Positions 1-8,565 are shown, counted from the stretch's first letter. The stretch is DNA of 64,000 nucleotides from Neobacillus muris (GCF_943193175.1 NZ_CALPDF010000013.1:1-64000); one strand, 5' to 3'. The notes: generated from the sequence alone by a model not told the origin. Numbers and translations: made by a program.

Positions 1-230
1 GCAACTGTCGGGAGAGAAGCCGCCACTGTCGGAAAAGCCGAGCTAACTGTCGAAAAGGAATGCCACTGTCGGATAGGTGAGCGCAACTGTCGGGAGAGAA
101 GCCTCCACTGTCGGAAAAGCCGAGCTAACTGTCGGGAGAGAAGCCGCCACTGTCGGAAAAGCTGAGCTAACTGTCGAAAAGGAATGCCACTGTCGGATAG
201 CCTAGTCCAACTGTCGAAAAGATAGACCAC
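1..230. repeat. 21-bp-step array, core ACTGTCGG (array 1)
   Basis: Eleven copies of the core ACTGTCG(G) start at 4, 25, 46, 65, 86, 107, 128, 149, 170, 189 and 210. The steps are 21 bp except two of 19 bp. The bases between cores fall into a few recurring types, so an 82-bp block (4-85) recurs almost unchanged at 128-209, which points to tandem duplication of longer blocks. The array may continue past the left edge. It lies just beyond the stop codon of the NERD gene. The same core in reverse complement forms the array at 24.5 kb. Function unknown. Confidence 0.9.
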
Positions 231-247
231 GCCAAGTCACATAAAAT

Positions 248-1231
248 CTATTTTTTATTAAAACTACTAACATCCATTAGATACTTCAAATATCTAAACT
301 TGCCTTCAGTCTGCCAATTCATGCTTTGCAACACACGTTTTGCTACCTGGATATCCTCTATCCCCAAAAACTCCCGGCATTCACGATTTGTAATATCTCT
401 CTTCATCAGCAAAAACCAATCAAGCAAATTTTTTTCATGAGCAAGACGGTCATTAACCAAGCAAAAAGGGCAATGCCAAGTCCTGGGAAGCTTAATCATC
501 CCAATTCTGCCGCAATGAAAGCAACGCACTCCAGGCCGGAAAGCACGGCCGGATACTCCATAGGATTCAGAAATTGGTCTGGGGATATAGGGACGATGGC
601 TATGAAGCAGTTCATCGGAAAGCCAGGTAAATGTTTCAAGATCCAGCTTCTTGGTTTGCTGGGGAATACTTTTCATCATGAAGGGAATGGAGTTGGGGAA
701 CAAAATCTTCGTTTTAGCCGGGGCAGCCGTAACAATTTGTTTGGGATAGGCCAAAACGACAGCACCGAAGATAGGGAGCCGAATATTATGATGGGCAAGC
801 CAATCTCTCAGCAATTCACAATTTCGGTCTAATTGGGCGACTGGACTTTCAAACCCGTCTCGCTGGCCGTCCTCCCTTGTTCGGATTAACTGTGGAGGGT
901 TATCCCTAAATTCCAGCATGCCCGCAATATTTTTAACTTCTAAAATAAATCCATACCAAGGAGTCTGCACATAGGTGTCCATCTGAAAGCCCTCGTCAGA
1001 GGAAGGAGATAAATCGTGAAAGACATGATGTTCAAATGGAATAGGGCTCCTCCTCAGAACCTCAGCCACCCTCTCCTCCCCGCCAATCCCGGCCTCCACC
1101 GCCGACTGCTTGGCAGCCAAAATCGGAAGCAGCGGATGCCCCTCGGACAGCCGGGCCTGTCCGGCTAACAATCCTTGAAGCTTCAAAGAAAAATCTCTTT
1201 CTTTTACCGTACAAATAGCAACCACCTCCAT
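248..1231 (-). CDS. NERD-domain protein with C-terminal Cys4 motif
   Basis: This 327-residue protein carries a nuclease-related domain (NERD): GIGGEERV near residues 48-55, then Asp85 in FQMDTYV and Glu98/Lys100 in FILEVKN, an arrangement like the catalytic residues of restriction-endonuclease-like folds. NERD proteins are thought to process DNA, but no substrate can be named. Residues 237-257 hold two CxxC pairs, probably a zinc ribbon. No signal peptide is seen. The ATG used here has only a weak ribosome site. A strong GGAGGTGG lies inside the first codons (1222-1229), so the true start may be a few codons downstream, perhaps a non-standard codon. It stands alone, with repeat array 1 beyond its 3' end. 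Confidence 0.8.
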   Translation of the reverse strand: MEVVAICTVKERDFSLKLQGLLAGQARLSEGHPLLPILAAKQSAVEAGIGGEERVAEVLRRSPIPFEHHVFHDLSPSSDEGFQMDTYVQTPWYGFILEVKNIAGMLEFRDNPPQLIRTREDGQRDGFESPVAQLDRNCELLRDWLAHHNIRLPIFGAVVLAYPKQIVTAAPAKTKILFPNSIPFMMKSIPQQTKKLDLETFTWLSDELLHSHRPYIPRPISESYGVSGRAFRPGVRCFHCGRIGMIKLPRTWHCPFCLVNDRLAHEKNLLDWFLLMKRDITNRECREFLGIEDIQVAKRVLQSMNWQTEGKFRYLKYLMDVSSFNKK

Positions 1232-1321
1232 AAAAATGCCTTACACCATGCATCGTAGCACACCCATTTGCGCGATACTATGCGTGTATGGGCAATTTCA
1301 TAATTTTGTAAAAAACAACTA

Positions 1322-1371
1322 TTGACCACGGTAGTCAACGGAGGTAAAATTTCATTGACTCATCTGGTCAA
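1322..1371 (+). promoter_or_regulatory. promoter with two TetR-type operators
   Basis: A sigma-A-like promoter has -35 TTGACC at 1322-1327, a 17-bp spacer and -10 TAAAAT at 1345-1350. Two identical inverted repeats of the form TTGAC-N7-GTCAA lie at 1322-1338 and 1355-1371, with centres 33 bp apart. The first covers the -35 box; the second lies just past the -10. The regulator gene starts 29 bp further on, so these are very probably its own operators, giving autoregulated control of the export operon. Confidence 0.8.
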
Positions 1372-1399
1372 TCTCTAAAAAAAGGAGGGAATCGATCAA

Positions 1400-2023
1400 T
1401 TGTTTTCCAAATTTTTTAGCCTGGAGAAGGAGAAACAAGACCGAATTATTAACGCAGCCATCAAGGAATTTGCCCGGAAAGGATATGATCGGGCGTCCAC
1501 CAATGAAATCGTCAAAGAAGCCGAAATCTCCAAAGGGCTGCTGTTCCATTATTTCGGCAACAAAAAGAAGCTGTTTTTTTTCCTGTTTGATTATTGCATC
1601 GAATTAATCACCGAGGAATTTTATAAAAAAATGGATTTTCAAGAGACCGATTTTTTTGCCCGGATATGGAAGGCCATCTTAACAAAAATGGACCTCCTGG
1701 CCATTCATCCTGACCTCTTCAAATTTTTCGAGCATATGTTTCTCGATGAATCAGCAGAAATAAAAGAGGAGCTGGAAACACGAAAAAAAGAAATAACCTC
1801 GATAAATTTTGGCCGAATTTATGAAGGAATCGACATGACCAAATTCAGGGAAGATGTTGAACCTGAAAAAATCTTGAAGATCATCACCTGGACATTTGAA
1901 CGATTAAGTGACGAAGCACTCCGGGAAGCAAAGCTGACGCCAGAGCGAGAAATCAATTATCCACAAGTGGTAGAAGAAACGAAAGAATATATCGAAGTGT
2001 TAAAACAAGTTTTTTACCAATAA
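1400..2023 (+). CDS. TetR/AcrR-family transcriptional regulator
   Basis: This 207-residue regulator has an N-terminal TetR helix-turn-helix (about residues 12-58, with ASTNEIVKEAEISKGLLFHY). The C-terminal helical half is the presumed ligand and dimer domain, and its inducer is unknown. Translation starts at TTG behind AAAGGAGGGA. The gene leads an operon with an ABC ATPase 14 bp downstream and two membrane subunits. Two TTGAC-N7-GTCAA operators sit on the promoter in front of it. It probably represses its own operon until an exported compound binds, as is usual for TetR genes next to exporters. Confidence 0.9.
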   Translation: MFSKFFSLEKEKQDRIINAAIKEFARKGYDRASTNEIVKEAEISKGLLFHYFGNKKKLFFFLFDYCIELITEEFYKKMDFQETDFFARIWKAILTKMDLLAIHPDLFKFFEHMFLDESAEIKEELETRKKEITSINFGRIYEGIDMTKFREDVEPEKILKIITWTFERLSDEALREAKLTPEREINYPQVVEETKEYIEVLKQVFYQ

Positions 2024-2037
2024 GGGGGCTTGCAAAA

Positions 2038-2922
2038 ATGAATGTAATTGAGATCAAAAACCTGACAAAGAATTACGGCAAATCAAGAGGGATCACCGAC
2101 ATCAGCTTTAACGTCGAAGAGGGCGAGATTTTCGGGTTTATCGGGCCAAACGGCGCCGGCAAGTCCACCACCATCCGCACCCTGCTGTCATTAATCTATC
2201 CGACCAGCGGCAGTGCCGCGATTTTCGGTAAGGACTGCATCCAATATGCCCCGGAAATCAAGAAGGAAATCGGCTACCTGCCTTCTGAAGTTTTTTACTA
2301 TGACAATATGAAGGTAAAGGACCTATTAAACTATTCCGCCAGTTTTTATAAAAAAGACTGCAGCAAGAGAATCAAAGAGCTGGCCGAAATCATGGACCTT
2401 GATCTCAATAAAAAAATCGATGACCTATCGCTTGGAAACAAAAAGAAGGTTGGGATTGTCCAAGGGCTGCTGCATTCGCCTAAGCTGATCATTCTCGACG
2501 AACCGACCAGCGGCCTCGACCCGCTGATGCAGCAAAAGTTTTTTGAACTGCTGGAAGAAGAAAATAAAAAGGGCGCGACGATCTTATTTTCTTCGCATAT
2601 CCTCAGTGAAGTGCAGCGATTATGCAACCGAGTAGCCATTATCAAGGAAGGCAAAATAGTTACCGTTGAAAAAATCAGCACCTTAAAGGAAAACAACTAT
2701 AAGAAATTCAAGGTGGAAACAAAAGAGCCGCTTGACGCCAATTATTTCAATCTTGACGGCATCAACAATCTAACTGTTGACGGCCCTATCACCAGTTTCC
2801 TGTTCAGGGGCAACATCAATGCCGTGATGCAAAAGATTGCTGCAATTGACATTGCCAACCTTTGGATTGAAGAGCCTGATCTTGAGGAGATTTTCATGCA
2901 TTACTATGAAAAGGAGGCCTAG
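2038..2922 (+). CDS. ABC-2 type transporter ATP-binding protein
   Basis: This 294-residue cytoplasmic ATPase powers the two membrane proteins encoded next. It has Walker A GPNGAGKST (36-44), an ABC signature LSLGN (130-134, Gly in place of the second residue of the usual LSGGQ) and Walker B LIILDEP (150-156) followed by the D-loop SGLD. The C-terminal extension of about 80 residues is typical of drug, antibiotic or bacitracin-type ABC-2 ATPases. The substrate cannot be told from sequence. The spacing of 14 bp after the TetR gene and 6 bp before the permease indicates one transcript. Confidence 0.92.
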   Translation: MNVIEIKNLTKNYGKSRGITDISFNVEEGEIFGFIGPNGAGKSTTIRTLLSLIYPTSGSAAIFGKDCIQYAPEIKKEIGYLPSEVFYYDNMKVKDLLNYSASFYKKDCSKRIKELAEIMDLDLNKKIDDLSLGNKKKVGIVQGLLHSPKLIILDEPTSGLDPLMQQKFFELLEEENKKGATILFSSHILSEVQRLCNRVAIIKEGKIVTVEKISTLKENNYKKFKVETKEPLDANYFNLDGINNLTVDGPITSFLFRGNINAVMQKIAAIDIANLWIEEPDLEEIFMHYYEKEA

Positions 2923-2928
2923 GAAACT

Positions 2929-3726
2929 ATGAATATATTCATGCATGAAATGAGGGCGAATCGGAAATCAACCATCATTTGGTCCATCTCCTTGATCCTG
3001 TTGACCATTTTGTTTATGTCGATGTACACAGCCTTCTCAAAGGATGCGGAGGAATTTATCAACGTCATGTCCAATTATCCGGAGCCGGTCAGAAGAGCAT
3101 TCGGGATTAATCTTGATGATTTTTTTTCGATCCTTGGTTTTTATAGTTATCCGCTTTCAATCATTACTCTTTGCGGCGCAATTCAGGCGATGAATCTCGG
3201 GACGGGGATTGTCAGCAAGGAGATCCGGGAAAAAACAGCCGATTTCCTCCTGACAAAACCGGTCACAAGGACCGCTATTTTAACGGCAAAGGTATTGGCA
3301 GCCTTTTTTTCGCTTGTCATCACATTCGTCCTTTTCTTTGCAGCGGCAGTTCTTATGGCAAACGCCGTAAAAACGGATGACTTCAGCCTGAAAATCTTCT
3401 TTTTGCTGTCACTGACTGTGCTGTTGGTGCAGTTGATCTTCATGGCGATTGGCATCATGGTTTCGGTCATTGCCCGGAAACTAAAATCAGTCCTGGCTGT
3501 GTCGCTTCCGATTGTCTTTGCCTTTTACTTTGTGGGGATGTTCTTTGATACGACAGAGGAGGAAGCCAAACGTTATATCTCGCCATTTAAATATTTTGAT
3601 ACAGCCTATATCATGAAGCATGCGGGCTTAGAAGCGCCGTTTTTACTGGCAGGGGCGATGATTGTCATTCTGGCCATTGCCGCGAGTTATTTTGTCTATT
3701 CCAAAAAGGATATCCACGCGGTGTAA
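2929..3726 (+). CDS. ABC-2 type transporter permease, first copy
   Basis: This is a 265-residue integral membrane protein with about six hydrophobic segments, of the ABC-2 permease type. The stretch KEIREKTADFLLTKPVTR (about 99-116) is the cytoplasmic coupling region typical of this family. It is a paralogue of the next gene: both have 265 residues, start MNIF, carry the same (E)KT-(S/A)-(D/E)FLxxKPVxR motif and share SPFKYF/TPFKYF near the C-terminus. The pair probably forms a heterodimeric channel with the upstream ATPase. The role is presumably export of a drug or lipid-like compound. Confidence 0.9.
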   Translation: MNIFMHEMRANRKSTIIWSISLILLTILFMSMYTAFSKDAEEFINVMSNYPEPVRRAFGINLDDFFSILGFYSYPLSIITLCGAIQAMNLGTGIVSKEIREKTADFLLTKPVTRTAILTAKVLAAFFSLVITFVLFFAAAVLMANAVKTDDFSLKIFFLLSLTVLLVQLIFMAIGIMVSVIARKLKSVLAVSLPIVFAFYFVGMFFDTTEEEAKRYISPFKYFDTAYIMKHAGLEAPFLLAGAMIVILAIAASYFVYSKKDIHAV

Positions 3727-3740
3727 AGGGGGCGTAAATC

Positions 3741-4538
3741 ATGAATATATTTTTAAAAGAATTGAAGTCACACCGGAAATCACTGATTTTTTGGTGCATT
3801 GGCGTCTTTTTGATGGTCGCATCGGGGATGATGAAATATGAAACCTATAAGTCCTCTGGCCAATCGCTGGAAGATATGATCAAAGAGCTGCCTAAATCGC
3901 TGAGAGCTGTACTGGGTTTTAATGATTTGGATGTCACGAAGGCGAGCGGCTATTTTGGCATGCTAGTCATCTATTTGCTCCTCATGGCCACCATCCACGC
4001 CGCCATGCTCGGAGCGGCCATCATCGCGAAGGAAGAGCGGGACAAAACATCGGAGTTTTTGTTCGTTAAGCCCGTATCGCGCCATACCATCATTACGGCA
4101 AAACTTCTGGCGGCCTTCGTGAATATTGTCATTTTCAACCTGGTCACCTTTGCATCATCCGTTATGTTGTTGAACCAATACTCTGATGGAGAGGATGTCA
4201 CTGGCAATATCGCCGTCAACATGGCGGCCATGTTCATTTTGCAAGTCCTGTTTATGGTTATCGGCACCGCCCTTGCAGCTTGGAAACGAAGGCCCAAGAA
4301 TGCTGCTTCGCAGGCAGCGGGTATCCTGCTGCTGACCTACGTGCTGTCGATTGCCATCGATTTGAACGAAAAAATGGAAAATCTTAAATATCTCACTCCA
4401 TTTAAATATTTTGAGGCCAAAAACATCATGGATGGCGGCGGATTAGATGGGGTGTTCGTACTGATATCGATGGTGCTCATAGCTGTCCTCACAGCTGTTA
4501 CGTATCTGTGTTATCGAAAAAGAGACTTGAGTGCATAA
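3741..4538 (+). CDS. ABC-2 type transporter permease, second copy
   Basis: This is the second 265-residue ABC-2 membrane subunit, a diverged paralogue of the preceding gene. It starts at ATG behind AAAGGGGGCG. It has about six membrane segments and the coupling motif KTSEFLFVKPVSR. It ends the TetR-ABC operon and is followed within 5 bp by a strong terminator hairpin. Two non-identical subunits with one ATPase gene suggest a complex of two ATPases and one of each permease. Substrate unknown. Confidence 0.9.
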   Translation: MNIFLKELKSHRKSLIFWCIGVFLMVASGMMKYETYKSSGQSLEDMIKELPKSLRAVLGFNDLDVTKASGYFGMLVIYLLLMATIHAAMLGAAIIAKEERDKTSEFLFVKPVSRHTIITAKLLAAFVNIVIFNLVTFASSVMLLNQYSDGEDVTGNIAVNMAAMFILQVLFMVIGTALAAWKRRPKNAASQAAGILLLTYVLSIAIDLNEKMENLKYLTPFKYFEAKNIMDGGGLDGVFVLISMVLIAVLTAVTYLCYRKRDLSA

Positions 4539-4542
4539 AGGA

Positions 4543-4571
4543 AGGACCGGGTTGGCTGCCCCGGTCTTTTT
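4543..4571 (+). terminator. intrinsic terminator of the TetR-ABC operon
   Basis: A 7-bp GC-rich stem (GACCGGG at 4545-4551 with CCCGGTC at 4560-4566) is followed by a run of five T. Confidence 0.85.
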
Positions 4572-4636
4572 GCGGCTTATAAGGGTCTGTCAGACGCCGG
4601 GTTTTCTTTTCTGGATAAAAATGAAAGCTTTATTAG

Positions 4637-4666
4637 TTGTTTATTGGAAGGAATCAAACCTATAAT
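4637..4666 (+). promoter_or_regulatory. putative promoter of the ABC exporter pair
   Basis: TTGTTT at 4637-4642 and a perfect TATAAT at 4661-4666 are separated by 18 bp. They lie 34 bp upstream of the first exporter start codon. Confidence 0.5.
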
Positions 4667-4700
4667 ACAGTTATTCAGATTCAAGCACCGAGGTGGGACC

Positions 4701-6428
4701 ATGGGGTTTTTTAAAAAATACATAAAGAAATATTGGAAGTCGTTTAGTACCGCGGTTTTATTCCTTACGATTGAGGCGGTCTGCGATCTGCTGCAGCCAA
4801 CGGTGATCGCCCATATTGTCGATAATGGCGTCGCCAATAAGGATTTGCATTACGTGTTAAAAATGGGCGGTTTGATGCTTGGCATTACTGCGATAGGTGC
4901 TGTTGCCGCCTCGACCCGAAGCATTATGGCCAGCATCACGTCACAAGGCTTTGGCACAGAGCTGAGAAGTGATTTGTTTAAAAAAGTCCAAACCTTATCT
5001 TTTAAAAATCTCGATAAATTTGAACGGGCCTCGCTTGTTACAAGGCTCACCAATGATGTCACGCAGGTACAGGTGTTTGTTAACGGGCTGATGCGGATCT
5101 TCGTCAAGTCGCCGCTGCTGGCCATTGGCGGGCTGATCATGGCTTCAAGGCTGAACATGCACCTCGCGGTTGTCCTTGCGGCCGTCGTGCCAATTGTTGC
5201 CATTTTAATTGTCCTCAATATGAAATTTGGCTTTCCTTTATTCTCCAAGGTCCAGAATGCCTTGGACCGGGTCAACCTGGTGATGCGGGAATATTTATCC
5301 GGAGTCAGGGTAGTTAAGGCATTTAACCGGTTCGGCGTTGAAGTGGAGAAATTTTCTAGGGCAAATGAACAGTTCAAGGATCAATCGATTGCTGCCAGCC
5401 GGGTAATGGCGGTATTCAGCCCGGCAATTATGCTGACCGTGAATTTGGGGATTGTGGCGGTGCTTTGGCTAAGCGGGATCGGGGTCGAATCAGGAACAGT
5501 CCAGGTTGGCCAAACCATTGCATTTATCAACTACATGACGCAAATTTTATTTTCCTTGATGATGATTTCCATGGTATTTAATATGTTTGTCCGTGCCAGG
5601 GCATCTTCGGCAAGAATCGGAGAAGTATTTGCCGAAGAGGATGATTTCTCCTGGACAAAGGAAACCATCTCCTCCCCTGCTGAGACCGGAAGAATTGATT
5701 TTGAAAATGTCAGCTTTTCCTATGATCTGAATGGTGAAGAACCAGTATTGAAAAATATCAATCTGGCTATCCTTCCCGGGGAAACCGTCGGGATCATCGG
5801 CTCCACAGGTTCCGGAAAAAGTACATTGGTCAAGCTGATTCCCCGCTTTTATGACGTGGTGAGCGGCTCGATCAAAGTGGACGGAGTGGATGTCAAGGAT
5901 GTGAATCCAAAGGCACTGCGTGAGAGGATCGCTTTTGTTCCGCAAAAAAATATTTTGTTTACTGGAACCGTGGCGGAAAATATCCGCTGGGGCAAAGAGG
6001 ATGCGGACCTGCCAGAAATTGAGGCAGCCGCACAGGTTGCCTGTGCTGAGGAGTTTATTGCGGCTTCCCCGGAAGGTTATGAAACCAAAATTGGGCAGGG
6101 CGGTGTTAATTTTTCGGGCGGGCAGAAGCAGCGGCTGGCGATTGCCAGGGCTTTAGTCAAAAAACCGGAGATCCTGATCTTGGACGACAGCACGAGTGCC
6201 GTTGATGTCGCCACTGAGGCCAAAATGAAGGCAGGCTTAAAAACCTATGCCAGCGGAATTACCTGCATTTTGATTGCCCAGCGGATCACCTCGATGATGG
6301 ATGCGGATAAAATTGTGGTGCTGGATCACGGAGAAATTGCCGGTATCGGGACCCATGACCAGCTCTTAAAGGAATGTACGGTTTATCAGGAAATTTATCG
6401 GTCACAAATGGGCAAGGAGGTGGTGTAG
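4701..6428 (+). CDS. heterodimeric ABC exporter, degenerate-site subunit
   Basis: This 575-residue half-transporter has an N-terminal six-helix export domain and a C-terminal ATPase. It starts at ATG 4701 behind GAGGTGGG; an in-frame upstream ATG lacks a ribosome site. Walker A is GSTGSGKST and the signature FSGGQ is normal. The catalytic Glu after Walker B is Asp (LILDDSTSAVD) and the switch His is Gln (LIAQRITS). Both changes mark the non-catalytic ATP site of heterodimeric multidrug exporters such as BmrC/BmrD, LmrC/LmrD or YfiB/YfiC. The next gene starts immediately after its stop and supplies the complementary half. Substrates are probably hydrophobic drugs or lipids. Confidence 0.9.
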   Translation: MGFFKKYIKKYWKSFSTAVLFLTIEAVCDLLQPTVIAHIVDNGVANKDLHYVLKMGGLMLGITAIGAVAASTRSIMASITSQGFGTELRSDLFKKVQTLSFKNLDKFERASLVTRLTNDVTQVQVFVNGLMRIFVKSPLLAIGGLIMASRLNMHLAVVLAAVVPIVAILIVLNMKFGFPLFSKVQNALDRVNLVMREYLSGVRVVKAFNRFGVEVEKFSRANEQFKDQSIAASRVMAVFSPAIMLTVNLGIVAVLWLSGIGVESGTVQVGQTIAFINYMTQILFSLMMISMVFNMFVRARASSARIGEVFAEEDDFSWTKETISSPAETGRIDFENVSFSYDLNGEEPVLKNINLAILPGETVGIIGSTGSGKSTLVKLIPRFYDVVSGSIKVDGVDVKDVNPKALRERIAFVPQKNILFTGTVAENIRWGKEDADLPEIEAAAQVACAEEFIAASPEGYETKIGQGGVNFSGGQKQRLAIARALVKKPEILILDDSTSAVDVATEAKMKAGLKTYASGITCILIAQRITSMMDADKIVVLDHGEIAGIGTHDQLLKECTVYQEIYRSQMGKEVV

Positions 6429-8276
6429 ATGGCAAACGGGACACCACAGAAGAACAACCCTCCGGGACCGCCGCCGCTTCGGCCTGGCGGTCCACACCAG
6501 CGCGGGCCGGTTGTCAAACCAAAGAATTTTAAAGGCACGCTTAAGCGGTTGTGGGATTATTTTGGAAAAGAAAAAAAGATGCTGACGATCATCTTTATGT
6601 TTATCATCATCGATGCAGTTCTGGTTCTGCTTAACCCCTATTTAATTGGCAAAGCGATCGACGCGATGAGTGTAACAAAAGGGGGAGTCAATTTCAGCTT
6701 TCTGGAAGTCATGATTATCGTGCTGATCAGCGCCTATGCGGCAAGTGCGGTCCTCAATTTCTTGCAAGGCTGGCTGATGGCTGGCGTTGCCCAGCGGATT
6801 GTCCGGGAATTAAGAGATTCCCTGTTTAAAAAGCTGCAGCGGCTGCCGGTGGCCTTTTTCGATAAACGGCCGCACGGCGAATTGATGAGCAGGCTCTCAA
6901 ATGATGTGGATAATGTCAGCAGCACGATTTCGCAGTCAACCACCCAGTTAATGTCCGGGCTGATTGGCATTGCCGGGTCGCTCGTGATGATGCTCGTGTT
7001 AAGCCCTATTTTAACATTGGCAAGTTTAATTACGGTGCCGCTTGTCTATTTGCTCACTAGGAGCATTGCCAAGCGGACCAGTGTGCTATTTAAAAATCAG
7101 CAGGTTCAGCTGGGAAAATTGAATGGCCAGATTGAAGAAACGATTTCCGGAATTGAAGTGGTAAAGGCCTTTAACCATGAGGAGAAGGTGATTGAGGAGT
7201 TTGATGAGGTCAACACGAAGCTGCGTGAGGTCGGCCTTAAGGCGCAAATTTGGTCGGGATTTTTGATGCCTATCATGAATGTCATCGGAAATCTTGGCTT
7301 TGCGGTGGTGGCGATCGTGGGCGGTGTGCTTGCAGTCAATGACCTGATTACTGTTGGGGCAATCGCCAGCTTTATCACCTACTCCAGGCAGTTTGTCCGC
7401 CCGCTCAATGATCTTGCGAATATTTTTAATATCCTCCAGTCCGGTGTGGCCGGGGCTGAGCGTACTTTTGAGGTTATCGATGAGCAGGAGGAGCCGGATG
7501 ATCCGCCTCACGCCGTTCGGCTTGAGAGTCCCCGCGGCCATGTGGCCTTTGATCATGTCAGTTTTGGCTATCGTCCGGATGTGCCGATTTTAAAAAACGT
7601 CAGCTTTGAGGTCGAAGCGGGTACGAGTATCGCCTTGGTCGGCCCGACCGGCGCCGGGAAAACGACGGTGGTAAATCTCCTGACAAGGTTTTATGATGTG
7701 ACAGCCGGCAGTATCCGGCTTGATGGCCGCGACATTCGCGATTATACAAGGGACAGCCTGCGGCGCTGTTTTGGGTTCGTCCTTCAGGATACGTATTTGT
7801 TCACTGGGACGATTAAAGAAAATATTAAGTACGGGAAGCCGGATGCAACGGATGAAGAAATCGTTACGGCGGCCCGGATGGCGGGGGCGGATGGCTTCAT
7901 CAGGCGGCTCCCGCGCCAATATGAAACGCTTTTATCGGAAAATGGCGGGAATTTAAGCCAAGGGGAGCGCCAGCTGCTGGCAATTACGCGGGTCATGCTG
8001 GCAAAGCCCTCCCTATTGATTTTGGATGAGGCGACAAGCAGTATTGATACGAGGACCGAGCTCCATATTCAGAAGGCGATGCTTGCCCTTATGGAGAATC
8101 GCACCAGCTTTATCATTGCTCACCGGCTGAACACGATTCGTGATGCCGACATCATAATGGTCATTGATCAAGGTGAAGTGATCGAGGCGGGCAGTCATGA
8201 GCAGCTAATGGCGAAACAAGGAAGATATTATCAGATGTTTTCCAGCCAGTTCAAAAATGCGGAAACAGCTAGCTAA
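6429..8276 (+). CDS. heterodimeric ABC exporter, catalytic-site subunit
   Basis: This 615-residue partner begins with a Pro/Gly-rich cytoplasmic leader (residues 9-33), then six membrane helices and an ATPase domain. Here the catalytic Glu is present (LILDEATSSID) and the switch His is intact (IIAHRLNT), but the signature motif is LSQGE instead of LSGGQ. That motif would pack against the Asp/Gln site of the upstream subunit, so the two proteins together form one active and one degenerate ATP site. The ATG directly abuts the upstream stop codon, suggesting coupled translation. A strong terminator follows. Confidence 0.92.
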   Translation: MANGTPQKNNPPGPPPLRPGGPHQRGPVVKPKNFKGTLKRLWDYFGKEKKMLTIIFMFIIIDAVLVLLNPYLIGKAIDAMSVTKGGVNFSFLEVMIIVLISAYAASAVLNFLQGWLMAGVAQRIVRELRDSLFKKLQRLPVAFFDKRPHGELMSRLSNDVDNVSSTISQSTTQLMSGLIGIAGSLVMMLVLSPILTLASLITVPLVYLLTRSIAKRTSVLFKNQQVQLGKLNGQIEETISGIEVVKAFNHEEKVIEEFDEVNTKLREVGLKAQIWSGFLMPIMNVIGNLGFAVVAIVGGVLAVNDLITVGAIASFITYSRQFVRPLNDLANIFNILQSGVAGAERTFEVIDEQEEPDDPPHAVRLESPRGHVAFDHVSFGYRPDVPILKNVSFEVEAGTSIALVGPTGAGKTTVVNLLTRFYDVTAGSIRLDGRDIRDYTRDSLRRCFGFVLQDTYLFTGTIKENIKYGKPDATDEEIVTAARMAGADGFIRRLPRQYETLLSENGGNLSQGERQLLAITRVMLAKPSLLILDEATSSIDTRTELHIQKAMLALMENRTSFIIAHRLNTIRDADIIMVIDQGEVIEAGSHEQLMAKQGRYYQMFSSQFKNAETAS

Positions 8277-8282
8277 AACGGT

Positions 8283-8317
8283 TGGCCACTGACAGAGAGC
8301 AGTGGCCATTTTTTTAT
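8283..8317 (+). terminator. intrinsic terminator of the ABC exporter operon
   Basis: A perfect 9-bp stem, TGGCCACTG with CAGTGGCCA, has an 8-base loop and is followed by eight T. Repeat array 2 starts about 10 bp further on. Confidence 0.92.
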
Positions 8318-8324
8318 TGGTAGA

Positions 8325-8420
8325 TTTCCTGATATATTGATTATTTTCCTGATAAATCTCAAATTTTGCTGATATAGATCATTTTTTGCTGATATATTTA
8401 AATTTTTCCTGATAAATTTG
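8325..8420. repeat. 20-bp-step array, core CCTGATAWAT (array 2)
   Basis: Five cores with GATA at 8331, 8351, 8371, 8391 and 8411 have an exact step of 20 bp. The consensus is TTT(C/G)CTGATAWAT with AT-rich filler. The array sits directly behind the terminator of the exporter operon. The same core in reverse complement (ATATATCAGGAAA type) makes up array 7 at 56.4 kb, again behind a terminator. It has no coding potential. Confidence 0.85.
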
Positions 8421-8457
8421 CCGGCCCAATTTATTGGTTAGGCATTATTTTTTTGAT

Positions 8458-8481
8458 GACAACTGTAAAGACACCTGTTAA
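8458..8481 (+). promoter_or_regulatory. possible NiaR-type operator upstream of the MFS gene
   Basis: Two similar half sites, ACAACTGT (8459-8466) and ACACCTGT (8471-8478), are repeated 12 bp apart. They resemble the ACAGGTGT-type halves described for NiaR, the niacin-responsive repressor of Bacillales, but the full consensus was not checked. They lie 85 bp upstream of a transporter that resembles NiaP. Confidence 0.35.
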
Positions 8482-8565
8482 ACTAGTCCGTAGATCGCTT
8501 TTTCCTAGTGTAAAATGATTTTTGGGGAATAATGTAAATAGCATGCTGAACTTGGAGGGATTAAA

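Noticed and set aside
1..230. CRISPR array
   Set aside because: The repeated cores are only 8-9 bases with 11-13-base fillers that themselves recur; no cas genes are present.
326..832. 168-codon plus-strand ORF
   Set aside because: It lies antisense to the NERD gene, has no family features and no ribosome site.
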